Assembly: GCA_963798275.1 (NCBI GenBank)
Contig: CAWCTB010000009.1
Location: forward strand, 165,829-229,828
Reading direction: 5' to 3'
Source: CAWCTB01 sp963798275
Lineage (GTDB): Bacteria; Acidobacteriota; Terriglobia; Terriglobales; Acidobacteriaceae
Length of the DNA stretch: 64,000 nucleotides
Shown: one piece after another, positions 22,768 to 33,428 of the stretch
Layout of the letters: each line of letters begins with the position of its first letter
Position numbering within the stretch: the first letter of the stretch is position 1
The notes under the pieces: model-generated
The model's database searches: none
What the model was told of the DNA's origin: nothing
What the model saw: the letters and a program-made list of their open reading frames with translations, nothing else
Program-made: the position numbers and the translations under genes

Positions 22768-23103
22768 CTAACCGTGGCCCTCTTGACCGCCCTCGGGCGT
22801 GGCAGGCTGGACCTGGGGCGGCTCGACCGAACTGTTGACCATGTCTTTCAGCTCTTTGCTGGGCTTGAAGTAGGGAATCTTCTTGGCCGGAACCTCGACG
22901 CGCTCGCCGGTTTTGGGATTGCGGCCCACCCGGGGTTTGCGCTGGCGGGTGCGAAAGCTGCCAAAGCCCCGTATTTCAATCTTGTCGCCGGCACGCAATG
23001 AGCGCACAACGCCCTCAAAGATGGTTTCGACGATGACCTCGCTGTCTTTGCGGGTGAGTTCCGCCAGCCGGGAGACTTCGTCGATCAAATCTGCCTTCGT
23101 CAT
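22768..23103 (-). CDS. HU/IHF-family DNA-binding protein
   Basis: The protein has 111 residues from ATG 23103, with AGGAGAGG about 10 nt upstream (an earlier in-frame Met at 23124 is less likely). The HU fold is complete: MTKADLIDEVSRLAELTRKD, then GDKIEIRGFGSFRTRQRKPR and the DNA-minor-groove arm with GRNPKTGE, ending FKPSKELKD. An extra ~20-residue Pro/Gln/Gly tail follows. HU bends and compacts DNA. IHF-alpha-like proteins share the RxRKxRxGRNPKTGE arm, so HU versus IHF is not settled. Confidence 0.92.
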   Translation of the reverse strand: MTKADLIDEVSRLAELTRKDSEVIVETIFEGVVRSLRAGDKIEIRGFGSFRTRQRKPRVGRNPKTGERVEVPAKKIPYFKPSKELKDMVNSSVEPPQVQPATPEGGQEGHG

Positions 23104-23227
23104 CTGCTTCGCCTCTCCTGCCAAACTCGTGCGGCCAAGCCGAGCGGCTTCGACCGGATACTCTCAAATTCCTGCTGTCTTTGCAAGTGTAAGTTTTCGT
23201 TGCACTTCCGCCACCAGCAACCGCAGG

Positions 23228-24139
23228 TTACTTCCACAGGTAATAAAAGCCGATATTACTTTGCATCATTTTGGCCCGGCTCGGCAGGTATTCGGACACG
23301 TCACCGAACAGCAGATCAAGCACGCTCTTGCGCTCTTTCTCCGGGTGCACCAGGGTAGGTTCGCCCTTGATGCCGACCGACTTCGCCGTATCTTCGACCG
23401 CCGTCCGGAAGTCGCCAATCTGGTCGATCAACCTCAGCGACACAGCCTGCTGGCCAGTCCAGACTTTGCCATTCGCCAGGGCGCGTACATCGTCTTCCTT
23501 CATGTGTCGGCCTTCGGCCACCGATTGAATGAACTGCGAGTGCATATCGTCGATCAGGACCTGCATGTAGGCGCGCTCGGCCGGAGTGAGGTCGCGCATC
23601 GGGGAGGGGGCATCCTTGAACTCACCGGCTTTCAGTACCACCGGCTTCAGCTTGGCCCACTGCAGCAGTTCTTCGTAGTTGATCCACTCCGCAATGACGC
23701 CGATGGAGCCAACAATACTGGCCTCGTCGGCAAAGATTTTATTAGTGCCGGCCGAAACGTAATATGCGCCGCTGGCGCCCACGGTTTCAATGGAGGAGAC
23801 GATGCGCTTCTTCTTCTCGTCGCGAATGCGCTTCACTTCCCGGAAGACCTCCTCCGAGGCGGCCGCGCCCCCGCCCGGCGAATTGACGTGCAGGATGATG
23901 GCCTTAATCGAGTTGTCGTCAGCAAACTTGCGCAGCTGCTCGACCGTCTCCTTGGGCGAGAGGATCACACCCTCGAGATCGACGACCCCAATTTTGTCGC
24001 CGAATCCCTTAGACGAGTCTTTCTGTTGCGCGCGGATGCTGAAGTACACCAGGGCGAAGATAGCGACCAGGAAAAGGAAAAATCCGCCACCACCCAGCAA
24101 CACCCAAAGCAACGTTCGGGACCGAGATTCCTCTGTCAT
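23228..24139 (-). CDS. sppA: Signal peptide peptidase SppA, S49 family (short form)
   Basis: This 303-residue protein has one N-terminal membrane helix (LWVLLGGGGFFLFLVAIFAL). The S49 catalytic dyad is Ser123 in VGASGAYYVSA and Lys175 in GEFKDAPSP. The oxyanion/substrate segment HVNSPGGGAAASEEVF and the strand EASIVGSIGVI are as in SppA36-type enzymes. It cleaves residual signal peptides in the membrane. The length matches the short (single-domain) bacterial form. The start MTEESRSR was chosen because upstream in-frame sequence is repeat DNA. Confidence 0.92.
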   Translation of the reverse strand: MTEESRSRTLLWVLLGGGGFFLFLVAIFALVYFSIRAQQKDSSKGFGDKIGVVDLEGVILSPKETVEQLRKFADDNSIKAIILHVNSPGGGAAASEEVFREVKRIRDEKKKRIVSSIETVGASGAYYVSAGTNKIFADEASIVGSIGVIAEWINYEELLQWAKLKPVVLKAGEFKDAPSPMRDLTPAERAYMQVLIDDMHSQFIQSVAEGRHMKEDDVRALANGKVWTGQQAVSLRLIDQIGDFRTAVEDTAKSVGIKGEPTLVHPEKERKSVLDLLFGDVSEYLPSRAKMMQSNIGFYYLWK

Positions 24140-24303
24140 AAGGGAAGCAAGAAGTTTAGCAGAAGGGGAGAGGCGTAGTTGGTAATTAGCAACCAGCAAT
24201 TAGCTTCTCGCCTCGCATGCCCCCTTTTCACCGAAGTCTGGCTCTGAGCTCGAGGCGGCCGGCGAAAGGCCCACGGCGAACAGCGAACAGCGGCTTGCTC
24301 CTG

Positions 24304-25256
24304 CTAGTGAAAGATCGACGCAAAAAACGCGCCAATTTTTCCAAAGAAGCTGCGCTTCTCCGGGGCCGGCGCCGTTGTGGCGGCTTGGGCGGTCTGTGCC
24401 TTGGGCGGCGACTTCTGCTCGCCCGGAGGGGGTAAGACCTGTAGTTCGAGCGACATGGGCCGGTCGGTCGTCAACTTCAGGCTGGCCACATTCTCAGTCA
24501 GATCGGGAATGGAGTCGTCGCCGTGAAAGACGAAAGGCGCGTCCACCTGCAGGTGCTCTTCCGGAGGCGGAGGTGCGGCGGCTTGAGGCTTCGGCGATGC
24601 GGGAGCCGGTGCGGGCGGGGGGGTCGCCCTGGCGACCTGCGTCGGGGGAGGCGCAGGGCATCCACAGTTCTGGCGTGTGGGCAAAGCGCCGCTGATGTGG
24701 CCCCCAGTAAAGATCACCGCTTCATTCGACTTTACCTGGTAGGTGGCGTCGCCCATGGTTTCGGAAACCACCAGCGCCATCCCATTTGAAGTCAGAGACT
24801 GCACGCAAGTGTCGCCGTTGGGGGTAATGCGCACGGCCACATGCAGACGGCCGGGGCCGGGCAGGAGAAGCTGAAGGTCGGGGGTGAGCAGGCTGTCAGC
24901 GGCCGCCCCGATCGGGTAGTTCAGTTCAAGGTTGCCGGTGCTCAGACTGAAGAGCAACTGGCGCCCGCTCTGCGAGGCTGTAACCGATAGATTCGTGCCT
25001 GGGCACACCAGCACGCTGCCCCGCGCTCCAGCTTAAGGGTCGCGGTTTGCCCACCAGCGGAGATCTGCGAACCGCTTAGCACAGTAGTGCCCGAGCCGGC
25101 GAGAATCACCGATCCTTTGACTCTGGCGTCAGTCGCGAAAAGCTCCCCAATGTTCTGCTGCGCCAGGGCCGTGACCGGCAGAGCCAGCAGCACGAAGCAG
25201 CGGGCCAGACGCTTAAGGCAAGATGACGCCGATGGCTGGTGAACTGAAATCAACAA
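24304..25256 (-). CDS. FecR-like secreted protein with Pro-rich linker (frameshifted)
   Basis: The N-terminal part (25256 downward) has a signal peptide (CFVLLALPVTALAQQ) and beta-strand repeats (FATDARVKGSVILAGSGTTV, then LSGSQISAGGQTATLKLERG). The frame then shifts at the four-C run 25019-25022. Adding one base continues as GSVLVCPGTNLSVTASQSGR, and the protein proceeds through a Pro/Ala linker to a tail KRSFFGKIGAFFASIFH. The beta-rich part resembles FecR-type domains seen in acidobacterial exported proteins. Function is unknown. Only the C-terminal 236 residues form an uninterrupted frame. Confidence 0.6.
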
Positions 25257-25389
25257 TATGACGACGATACCACCGCAACGAGGGCTTCAACAATGGCATG
25301 TGCAGCGCCGTCGCGTCGGGGCCCTGGTGGCAGCCTGGATTGAAGCGTGGAGCGGAAGCAGATAATCTCATGCTAGCGACTCCCATCCC

Positions 25390-26631
25390 ATGGCCATCCA
25401 CGACAGCCGCGGCCGCCCGTACCCCAAGCTTGTCCTGGGCGAGACCGTCAGTGTGGCCATCGAGACCTTCCGCGCCAACAAGGTTCGTTTTCTGCTGACT
25501 GCTGTGGGCATGGTGATTGGCACCGCCTCGCTGATTCTGGTGGTCACCATCGGACTCACCGGCAAGGGGTACATCCTGCAGCAAATTCAGTCGATCGGCG
25601 CCAACATGATGGTGGCCAGTTACGAAGGCGGCTCCGTCTACAGCAATGAGGAATCGAGCGATTATCTGACCTACGACGACCTCACCGCTGTGCGACGGCA
25701 GGTACCTGGAATTACCGCGTCGTCGCCCATGATCGAGCTGCACGACCGGATCGCGGTGCCGGGCGGCAAAGAACGTGACGTGCTCGTGCTTGGGGTCTCC
25801 TCCCAGTACATGTGGGTCCGCAATCTGGATGTCCTGGCCGGACGCTTTTTCGATGACAACGACACCCAGTCGCGCAACAAGGTAGCCCTCATTACCCAGA
25901 ACCTGGCGAATCATCTTTTCGCTTCCCAGGACGCAGCCGTGGGAAAGGAGATCAAGCTCAGCGGCTTGCCTTTCGTGGTCATCGGCACATTCAAGGAGCG
26001 CGTCGACACCTTCGGGCAGTCGGAGATCTCCGACGACACCATTCTGATCCCTTACACTGTGGGACATTTCTTCACCACGACAGACGAGGTGAAGCAGCTG
26101 TTCTTCTCGGTGGCCGATTCAGCCGAAGTGCCGCGAGCCACCGCAGAGATCCACAAGGTGCTGCAATCCAGACACCGCCCGGAGTCCGTGTATAAGGTCG
26201 AGAACCTGACCCAGTTGCTGACCGTCGCCGGCAAGGCGGCCAACGCCCTGACCACGGCGCTCCTGCTGATCTCGGTGTTGACCCTGGTAGTGAGTGGTGT
26301 CGGCATTATGAACATCATGTTAGCGACGGTCAGCTCGCGCATTCGCGAGATCGGCGTTCGCAAGGCCGTGGGCGCGACCAACTCGGAAATACGCGCGCAG
26401 TTCCTCGCCGAAGCCATGTTGATTTCGCTCGGCGGGGGCACGGTCGGTATCTTTATCGGACTGGGCCTTCCCTACTCGGTTCGCTTTCTTACTGACTACC
26501 GCATCCCTATTTCGGGATGGTCTGTCATCATCGCGGTGCTAGTGTCCTCCCTCGTGGGAGTGCTCTTCGGCACCGTTCCCGCCGCTCGCGCTGCGCAACT
26601 CGACCCTGTCGAGAGCCTCCGGTACGAGTGA
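25390..26631 (+). CDS. MacB-like ABC transporter permease (FtsX domain)
   Basis: This 413-residue protein has four membrane helices in the MacB arrangement: one near residues 38-58 (LLTAVGMVIGTASLILVVTI), a ~220-residue periplasmic MacB_PCD domain (GANMMVASYEGGSVYSNEES...LAGRFFDDND), then three C-terminal FtsX helices with the signature SRIREIGVRKAVGATNSEI and the end TVPAARAAQLDPVESLRYE. Such permeases couple a cytoplasmic ATPase to efflux or mechanotransmission of lipoproteins, peptides or drugs. No ATPase or membrane-fusion gene is adjacent, so its partner is elsewhere. Confidence 0.9.
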   Translation: MAIHDSRGRPYPKLVLGETVSVAIETFRANKVRFLLTAVGMVIGTASLILVVTIGLTGKGYILQQIQSIGANMMVASYEGGSVYSNEESSDYLTYDDLTAVRRQVPGITASSPMIELHDRIAVPGGKERDVLVLGVSSQYMWVRNLDVLAGRFFDDNDTQSRNKVALITQNLANHLFASQDAAVGKEIKLSGLPFVVIGTFKERVDTFGQSEISDDTILIPYTVGHFFTTTDEVKQLFFSVADSAEVPRATAEIHKVLQSRHRPESVYKVENLTQLLTVAGKAANALTTALLLISVLTLVVSGVGIMNIMLATVSSRIREIGVRKAVGATNSEIRAQFLAEAMLISLGGGTVGIFIGLGLPYSVRFLTDYRIPISGWSVIIAVLVSSLVGVLFGTVPAARAAQLDPVESLRYE

Positions 26632-26694
26632 GGCAGTGGATAGCGAATAGTTTCGAGTTTCAAGAAGAGTTGGCCCAGTGGAATCCTGTAACTT

Positions 26695-26740
26695 GAGCTG
26701 GTGGCTGGGGACTGACGGCTGGTGGCTTGCTTTGAGCGGA
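26695..26740. repeat. Intergenic word repeat (GCTGGTGGCTGG type)
   Basis: Imperfect head-to-tail words (GCTGGTGGCTGGGGACTGAC, GGCTGGTGGCTTGC) match those at 5.4-5.8, 9.0 and 41.0 kb. Confidence 0.55.
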
Positions 26741-26806
26741 CGGCAGGGATCTGGCGGCGATGGCCCGTTTTGAGCTGAAACCTGATACCTGCCCCACCAA
26801 AAACCA

Positions 26807-26832
26807 AAGCCCGGACGATTTGTCCGGGCTTA
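26807..26832. terminator. Bidirectional terminator hairpin
   Basis: AAGCCCGGAC-GATTT-GTCCGGGCTT is a perfect 10-bp stem. It is followed by TTATTTCGGTTTT on the plus strand and by TTGGTTTTTGG on the minus strand. It sits between the convergent permease gene and the small gene at 26.95 kb. Confidence 0.75.
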
Positions 26833-26951
26833 TTTCGGTTTTCGCATCGAGCCGCGCGATCACGTCCAGGTTCTGGCGCTCTGCGCGTCTCGTCAACTTT
26901 CATTGCTACAGCGAATTTTTGTCACCGCATTCGCCGAGTTTACGGCGCGCC

Positions 26952-27176
26952 TCACATCACCATCGCGATGCTCTCCAGTTCACGCTGGAAAGCCTCGAAC
27001 GTGTTGCCCGCCATACCGACTTTGCTCACGGCGTTACGGGCAGCCTCGGCCGAGACTCCGTAGCCATGGCCCATCAGGAACAGCTGGATCAGTTCGGCGC
27101 AGTCTTTGGAGTCGAACCCTAGAAGCAGCTCGCTCCGCAGCGCCGTTAGTTCGGTTACGGAAAACTTTTCTGCCAT
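26952..27176 (-). CDS. Small soluble protein of unknown function
   Basis: The ATG at 27176 is preceded by GGAGGTGA at ideal spacing. The 74-residue product (start MAEKFSVTELTALRSELLLG) is mostly alpha-helical and acidic: CAELIQLFLMGHGYGVSAEA then FEAFQRELESIAMVM. No family is recognised. It may be a regulatory or binding peptide. The strong RBS, good codon use and a terminator downstream support it being real. Confidence 0.65.
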   Translation of the reverse strand: MAEKFSVTELTALRSELLLGFDSKDCAELIQLFLMGHGYGVSAEAARNAVSKVGMAGNTFEAFQRELESIAMVM

Positions 27177-27571
27177 CACAAGCTCACCTCCGACCCTCTC
27201 GGGCATTTATTAATTAGACGGAGGACCCTATCAGAAAGTTGCAGCGATCGTGCTGTGAAACTCGCCACCCCGCCTTTCTCTGCCCATTGGTGAAAATTTG
27301 AACCCCTTACTCCCCCAATAGTTGCAGGCCGAAATGCAAACAATTTGTCATCGCACAGGGAAGACAGATTCCAAAGCCCATGCCGAAGGCCAGAAAAGCA
27401 TCGGCGAAGGAGCGGGGGCCGCCAAGCTCTTGTCATCGCCGAGGCCTTCGACATTTACTTCGGCAAATTCTTGTGCGGACTATTGCCGCCAGGCAGGAGA
27501 ATTTCTGCAGCGCAATGCCGATGCGCCTGAACCATCCCATGGCCGCAATCGGCAGCAGCGCCGCTGCCGAG
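27177..27571. other. Intergenic, no gene recognised
   Basis: An open frame on the plus strand crosses this region but lacks an RBS and protein-like composition, and overlaps the Trm112-like gene. Confidence 0.4.
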
Positions 27572-27739
27572 CTAGAGCTGCTCGATGGTCGCTTCCGCTT
27601 CCAACAGGATGGGAATTCCGTTGCGAATGGGGTATACCCGCTTGCACTCGTTGCACTTCAGGCTCTCTTCCCCGCGCACCACCAGCGGCTTCAGGCACAC
27701 CGGACAAGCCAGCACTTCCAGCAAATCAGGACTCAGCAT
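27572..27739 (-). CDS. Trm112/YcaR-like zinc-ribbon protein
   Basis: This 55-residue protein begins MLSPDLLEVLACPVCLKPLV and has the family's CxxC...CxxC zinc ribbon (CPVC and CNEC) followed by RVYPIRNGIPILLEAEA. The YPIRxGIPxLL segment is highly characteristic. Trm112 homologues in bacteria are small partner proteins; the E. coli family member YcaR sits among lipid A/LPS genes. Here it is upstream of and divergent from folD. The short length makes it easy to overlook. Confidence 0.85.
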   Translation of the reverse strand: MLSPDLLEVLACPVCLKPLVVRGEESLKCNECKRVYPIRNGIPILLEAEATIEQL

Positions 27740-27819
27740 GGCGCGATTATAGCGCTGCCGTCACGCTAAGATAGGAAGAGGGAAGACAGACGGCCGGCGA
27801 ACACGAAAGGGGAACCCTG

Positions 27820-28758
<939 letters not shown>

Positions 28759-28883
28759 TGAAGGACGAACCTGCGGTGCCGCTTGCGCAGCGCGACCCTG
28801 ACATTGCACACTGAGAGGGCCGAATGGGGTCAGGTTGTACCCGGGGGGAGCTTGCCTTGCTCGCCCGGTATGGATTTAGCCTT

Positions 28884-30587
28884 ATGACACCGCGCCTTCG
28901 GATCGTTCTCCTTGCCTCTCTGCTGATCGCCTTGGGCGCTGCGCCTTGTGCCGCTCTGAGCGCACCGGGTGCTGTGGTGAACACATCCGCGTCAGCCGGC
29001 AAAAACAACGATCCTTCCAGCGATGAAGCCGCCCTCGAATTCTGGAACCGAAAGATCACGGTTCTGCGTTTCAAATTGGCTGGTTCCGACCCGAAAGATC
29101 GCGTAAGCCGCGCCATCGAGCGGCTCAATGAACTGCCCATCACTGCGAGGTCGAGCGACATTATCCTGGTGCCGATAAAGGTGGAAGACCAGGATGGCAT
29201 CGGCCTCACCTACCAGGGGCGAATCCTGTTCTTTATCGCCGCGGCCGACGTCGACAAGGAAGCGGGCGATACTCTCGCGAACACCTCTCAGCGCGCCCTC
29301 GCAGCTTTAGACGAGGCGCTGCAGGCTCGCGAGACCGAGCGCCAGTGGCCCGTGATACGTAGAGGAGTTCTCTATAGCCTCATCGGTTTCGTTTTGCTCT
29401 TCGCTTTTGTATGGCTGGTGTGGAGGGCGTATCGCATCGTATACGGCTTTCTTCGCGGCAAGGAACACTCCTTTCCGGCGAAGCTGCGACTCTTCGGCAT
29501 CGATCTCCTGCCGCATATCGCCGGGCTCATTTACGCCTTATTGCGTGCCTTGGCCTGGCTCTTCACGCTCTCTGCGGTATATAGCTGGCTCTCGTTTTCC
29601 CTGGGCCGTTTCCCGTACACCCAGCCTTGGGGACAGCAGATGGGCGGATTCGTACTCCACTTCCTTCAGGGCCTCGGCATCTCCGCCATCAATACCTTAC
29701 CCGGCATCTTCGCTTGTGTTGTGATTTTCATCATCACCCGCTGGGTCGTTCGCCTGGCCAAGGCGTTTTTCCAGCAAGTAGCCAACAGCAGCATCCGGCT
29801 CTCCTGGATGGATCCGGACGTGGCCCGTGCCACGGAGCGCATTTTTGCCTTCGTTGCGTGGGTGTTCGCTGTGGTTGTGGCCTATCCCTACATACCGGGA
29901 TCGAGCACGGACGCCTTCAAGGGCATCAGCGTCTTTTTTGGGTTGGTGATCTCGCTGGGTTCCACCGGCATTATTAACCAGGTAATGAGCGGGCTTTTCG
30001 TGGTTTACTCCAAGGCTCTGAAAACCGGGGATTGGGTGCTGGTCAACGAAACCGAGGGAGAAGTGTTGGAGGTGGGACTGCTGGCGGCGAAGGTCCGCAC
30101 CGTCGAACAGCAGGAGGTGACGATCCCCAACTCGGTTCTCGTTGCAACCTCCACCAAGAATTTCACGCGCCTGGGCTACCCGAATGGCATGGCCATTACC
30201 TGCACCGTCACCATTGGCTACGATGCGCCATGGCGGCAGGTGCATGCGCTCCTGCTGTTGGGCGCCGAACGCACAGGCAACGTTCGTCGTCATCCCGAGC
30301 CCTACGTGTTGCAGCGCGCTTTGTCCGATTTCTATGTCGAGTACACCCTGATCGCGCGCCTCCAAGACGAGAAGCTGCGCATCGAGACGCTTTCCGAACT
30401 GCACGGCAACATTCAAGACGCCTTCAACGAATACGGCGTGCAGATCCTGTCGCCCCACTTTGTCCTGCAGCCTCAAGGTGCCGTGGTGGTGCCGCGTTCC
30501 AAGTGGCACGCCGCGCCGGCGGCCCCGGAAAACGGCGATTCCGCTCCGGTGCTCGGCGAGTCACGGCATTTCGAGGCCGGAAAGTAA
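28884..30587 (+). CDS. MscS-family mechanosensitive ion channel
   Basis: The protein has 567 residues: a signal peptide (LRIVLLASLLIALGAAPCAA), a periplasmic N-terminal domain of ~150 residues, and about five to six membrane helices between 170 and 370. The pore/beta-domain signature includes FFGLVISLGSTGIINQVMSG followed by KTGDWVLVNETEGEVLEVGL, TVEQQEVTIPNSVLV and a C-terminal alpha-beta domain. It should release solutes on osmotic downshock. The start was placed at Met 28884, where the signal peptide begins. It lies 125 nt after folD. Confidence 0.92.
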   Translation: MTPRLRIVLLASLLIALGAAPCAALSAPGAVVNTSASAGKNNDPSSDEAALEFWNRKITVLRFKLAGSDPKDRVSRAIERLNELPITARSSDIILVPIKVEDQDGIGLTYQGRILFFIAAADVDKEAGDTLANTSQRALAALDEALQARETERQWPVIRRGVLYSLIGFVLLFAFVWLVWRAYRIVYGFLRGKEHSFPAKLRLFGIDLLPHIAGLIYALLRALAWLFTLSAVYSWLSFSLGRFPYTQPWGQQMGGFVLHFLQGLGISAINTLPGIFACVVIFIITRWVVRLAKAFFQQVANSSIRLSWMDPDVARATERIFAFVAWVFAVVVAYPYIPGSSTDAFKGISVFFGLVISLGSTGIINQVMSGLFVVYSKALKTGDWVLVNETEGEVLEVGLLAAKVRTVEQQEVTIPNSVLVATSTKNFTRLGYPNGMAITCTVTIGYDAPWRQVHALLLLGAERTGNVRRHPEPYVLQRALSDFYVEYTLIARLQDEKLRIETLSELHGNIQDAFNEYGVQILSPHFVLQPQGAVVVPRSKWHAAPAAPENGDSAPVLGESRHFEAGK

Positions 30588-30879
30588 AGGTGTCGAGCGG
30601 CAGGTGCAGAAACGAGCTGTCCTGGGATCTATCTGGGCCGCAAGCCCAAACTGCCCCACCCCATTGTCGGGCTGGAAAAATACAAGTGGATATCTGCAAG
30701 ATTTGGCAGCATCTCAATCTTTCATCCGGGTGCTATTCTGGACGCGCTCGGAAGTTGCCCCTCATACGGCGTGATTCCACCTCGCGAAGACCATGGAACG
30801 TTTCGTGCACGTGTTCGTCAACCTACCCACAGATTCCAAGTTCCACTTCGAATGAACATTAATGAAGGTTAGGCCAATC

Positions 30880-33366
30880 ATGAAAGCCATCTTCGAACGA
30901 CTCATCGCGTATCTTCTTGTTTTCAGCGTCGGATTGGGTTCGCCCATCCTGGCGGTTGCGCAAACCCCGGCCACTCCCACGGCGCAAACCACGGCCAAGC
31001 CCGCACCGCCCCCGCCCTCACCCGACGACCCGTGGCCGCGCGTAATCCCCTTCCAGGGAGCAACCGTCTCCATTTACCAGCCCCAGATCGAAAGCTGGAA
31101 TGGCCATCAGCTCAGCGCCCGTTCGGCCGTCAAGGTACAGACGTCCGGTAAGCAGGCCCTTGACTACGGCGTTATCTGGTTTACCGCGCAAACCGAAGTC
31201 GACAAGGTGAACCGCGTAGTCACGGTACTGAACTTCAACGTTACCAAGCAGAGCTTCCCGACCGTCCCGAACAACGGCTACGCCTATACCAAGGCCTTCG
31301 TCAGCGATCTGCCTGCACTGCAGACCGTTCCTCTCGACATGCTGGAAGCCGAGCTGGCAGTGACCAACGCTGCCGACCAGCAAAAGAAATATCCATTGCA
31401 GAACAACCCTCCCCAGATCATCTTCAGCACCACGCCGGCGGTGTTGGCACTGGTCGATGGCGCGCCCGTGCTGCGACCCTCGGCCGACAAGTTGCAGAAG
31501 GTGATCAACACCCGCGCCATGATCCTGTTCGATCCCTCCAAGAGCAAGTATTACCTGGCGCTGATGGACGGCTGGATGGAAGCAGACCGGGTGGATGGGA
31601 TGTATTCACCGGCCAAGCGCGAGCCCACGAAAGATCTCGACAGGATTCTGCAGGCGGCGCAGGCCGCCGGCGAGAACCAGACTCTCGGAAGTCCCGAGCA
31701 GTCGCTGAAAGATGCCGAAGAAGATGGCCAGCTTCCCACCGTTTACGTCATGACGTCCCCGGCCGAACTGCTGGTGACGCAGGGCCAACCGGAATACGCG
31801 CCCATCCCGGGAACCAGCCTGCAGTATGTGAGCAATACAGGCAGCGATATCTTCCTCGACGGCGCCAACCAGACCTACTACATCCTCACCGCAGGACGCT
31901 GGTTCGAATCGAGCTCGCTGCAAACCGGAGGAGGCTGGACTTACGTGCCGGGCGCCAGTCTGCCCGCTGACTTCGCCAAGATTCCCTCCTACAGTCCGAA
32001 AGCCAGCGTACTGGTGTCCGTTCCGGGAACGCTGCAGGCCAAAGAAGCGATCATTGCCAACTCAATCCCGCAGACGGCTACCATCACGCGCGCAGCTGCC
32101 AAGCTGACCGTGACCTACGACGGCGCACCCGATTACCAGCCGATCCAGGGCACAAACCTGACCTATGCCGTCAACACCGCCACGCCGGTCGTCTACGACC
32201 CGGGCAGCAACTACTACGCGGTGCAGAACGGCGTGTGGTTCCTTTCGGCAAATCCCACTGGCCCATGGGCGGTGGCGACTTCCGTTCCGCCGGCGATCTA
32301 CACCATTCCGCCAAGTTCGCCAGTTCACTACGTGACTTATGTGCAGGTGTACGGCTCGACTCCGAGTGTGGTTTACGTTGGCTACACTCCCGGTTACTAC
32401 GGTACGGTGGTCTCGTCTGACAATGTGGTAGTTTACGGAACCGGGTACTACTACCCGCCCTACGTCGGACCTTATGGATGGGTTCCGGCACCTTATACGT
32501 ATGGAGTAGGCGCCTCCTTTGCGTGGAGCGCTGCCGCGGGTTGGGCACTCGGCTTCGGCATGGGTATGGCATATGGCTCCTGGTGCAGCCCGTGGTGGGG
32601 ACCTGTCGGCTATTGGGGCTGGGGCTATGGAGCACCCGCCTGGGGATGGGGCGGCTACGGTGGTGCAGCCGCGGCCAACGTCTATGGCCGTTGGGGCAAT
32701 ACCGCCTACGCTGGAACCCGCGCGGCCTGGGCGAATCCCTACACCGGCAACGTCGGCACGGGAGGCCGCGGCGCTTACTACAATCCCGTGACCGGCAACA
32801 GCGGAGTCGCGGCACATGCCGAGAATTACAACGCCTACACCGGCACCTATCGCTCGGGAACGAATGTCAGCGGCTACAATCCCACTACCGGAAACAGGTA
32901 CGCGGCCAGCGGACGCACGGCGAGCAATGCCTACACCGGCAACTATGCCGCCGGCGCGCATGGTATGGACTACAACCAGAACACCGGAGTGGTGCACGGT
33001 GGCGCAGCCGGAACCTACGGCAACGCCTACACCGGTCAGTCGGTCAGCGGAAGCCATGGCTTCGCCTACAACACCAACACCGGCAACCTGTACGCCGATC
33101 ACGATGGCAATGTTTACAAGGCCACGCCGGGATCGGCCAGCGGCTGGCAGCAACACACCGCCAGTGGCTGGTCCAATCCTTCGTCCAGCTTTGACCGCTC
33201 GTCGGCCGACAGTTGGGCGTCAGCACGCAACAGCGGTTCGCAACGCTGGGGCAACTTCCACTCGGGCGGCTGGGGTGGTGGCTTTGGCGGAGGCGGCTGG
33301 GCCGATCGCGCCGGTGGCGGAGGATTCGGTGGTGGAGGCTTCCGGGGTGGAGGCTTCCGCCGCTAG
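30880..33366 (+). CDS. Large secreted repeat protein (annotated elsewhere as 'carbohydrate-binding family V/XII')
   Basis: The protein has 828 residues with a signal peptide (MKAIFERLIAYLLVFSVGLG) and a Pro/Thr linker. Residues ~60-500 contain repeated beta modules with the phrases YAPIPGTSLQYVSNTGSDIF, YYILTAGRWFES and YYAVQNGVWFLS. This architecture is, as I recall, labelled carbohydrate-binding V/XII in other acidobacteria. A Tyr/Gly/Trp-rich part follows, then six or so ~38-residue repeats with the core YNP(V/T)TGN / NAYTGN (residues ~610-760). The C-terminal ~60 residues are Gly-rich. It is likely a cell-surface or extracellular matrix protein; a sugar-binding role is inference. The upstream ATG at 30862 is an alternative start. 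Confidence 0.75.
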   Translation: MKAIFERLIAYLLVFSVGLGSPILAVAQTPATPTAQTTAKPAPPPPSPDDPWPRVIPFQGATVSIYQPQIESWNGHQLSARSAVKVQTSGKQALDYGVIWFTAQTEVDKVNRVVTVLNFNVTKQSFPTVPNNGYAYTKAFVSDLPALQTVPLDMLEAELAVTNAADQQKKYPLQNNPPQIIFSTTPAVLALVDGAPVLRPSADKLQKVINTRAMILFDPSKSKYYLALMDGWMEADRVDGMYSPAKREPTKDLDRILQAAQAAGENQTLGSPEQSLKDAEEDGQLPTVYVMTSPAELLVTQGQPEYAPIPGTSLQYVSNTGSDIFLDGANQTYYILTAGRWFESSSLQTGGGWTYVPGASLPADFAKIPSYSPKASVLVSVPGTLQAKEAIIANSIPQTATITRAAAKLTVTYDGAPDYQPIQGTNLTYAVNTATPVVYDPGSNYYAVQNGVWFLSANPTGPWAVATSVPPAIYTIPPSSPVHYVTYVQVYGSTPSVVYVGYTPGYYGTVVSSDNVVVYGTGYYYPPYVGPYGWVPAPYTYGVGASFAWSAAAGWALGFGMGMAYGSWCSPWWGPVGYWGWGYGAPAWGWGGYGGAAAANVYGRWGNTAYAGTRAAWANPYTGNVGTGGRGAYYNPVTGNSGVAAHAENYNAYTGTYRSGTNVSGYNPTTGNRYAASGRTASNAYTGNYAAGAHGMDYNQNTGVVHGGAAGTYGNAYTGQSVSGSHGFAYNTNTGNLYADHDGNVYKATPGSASGWQQHTASGWSNPSSSFDRSSADSWASARNSGSQRWGNFHSGGWGGGFGGGGWADRAGGGGFGGGGFRGGGFRR

Positions 33367-33428
33367 GCTGGCCCTTAGCGGCACGGCTCTGCTCTTTTTA
33401 TCGCGGCTACACTGTTCGCTGATTTGCG

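Noticed and set aside
27322..27774. 150-residue plus-strand frame overlapping the Trm112-like gene
   Set aside because: The Trm112-like gene on the other strand has a clear zinc ribbon and ends cleanly. The plus frame has poor composition and no RBS.
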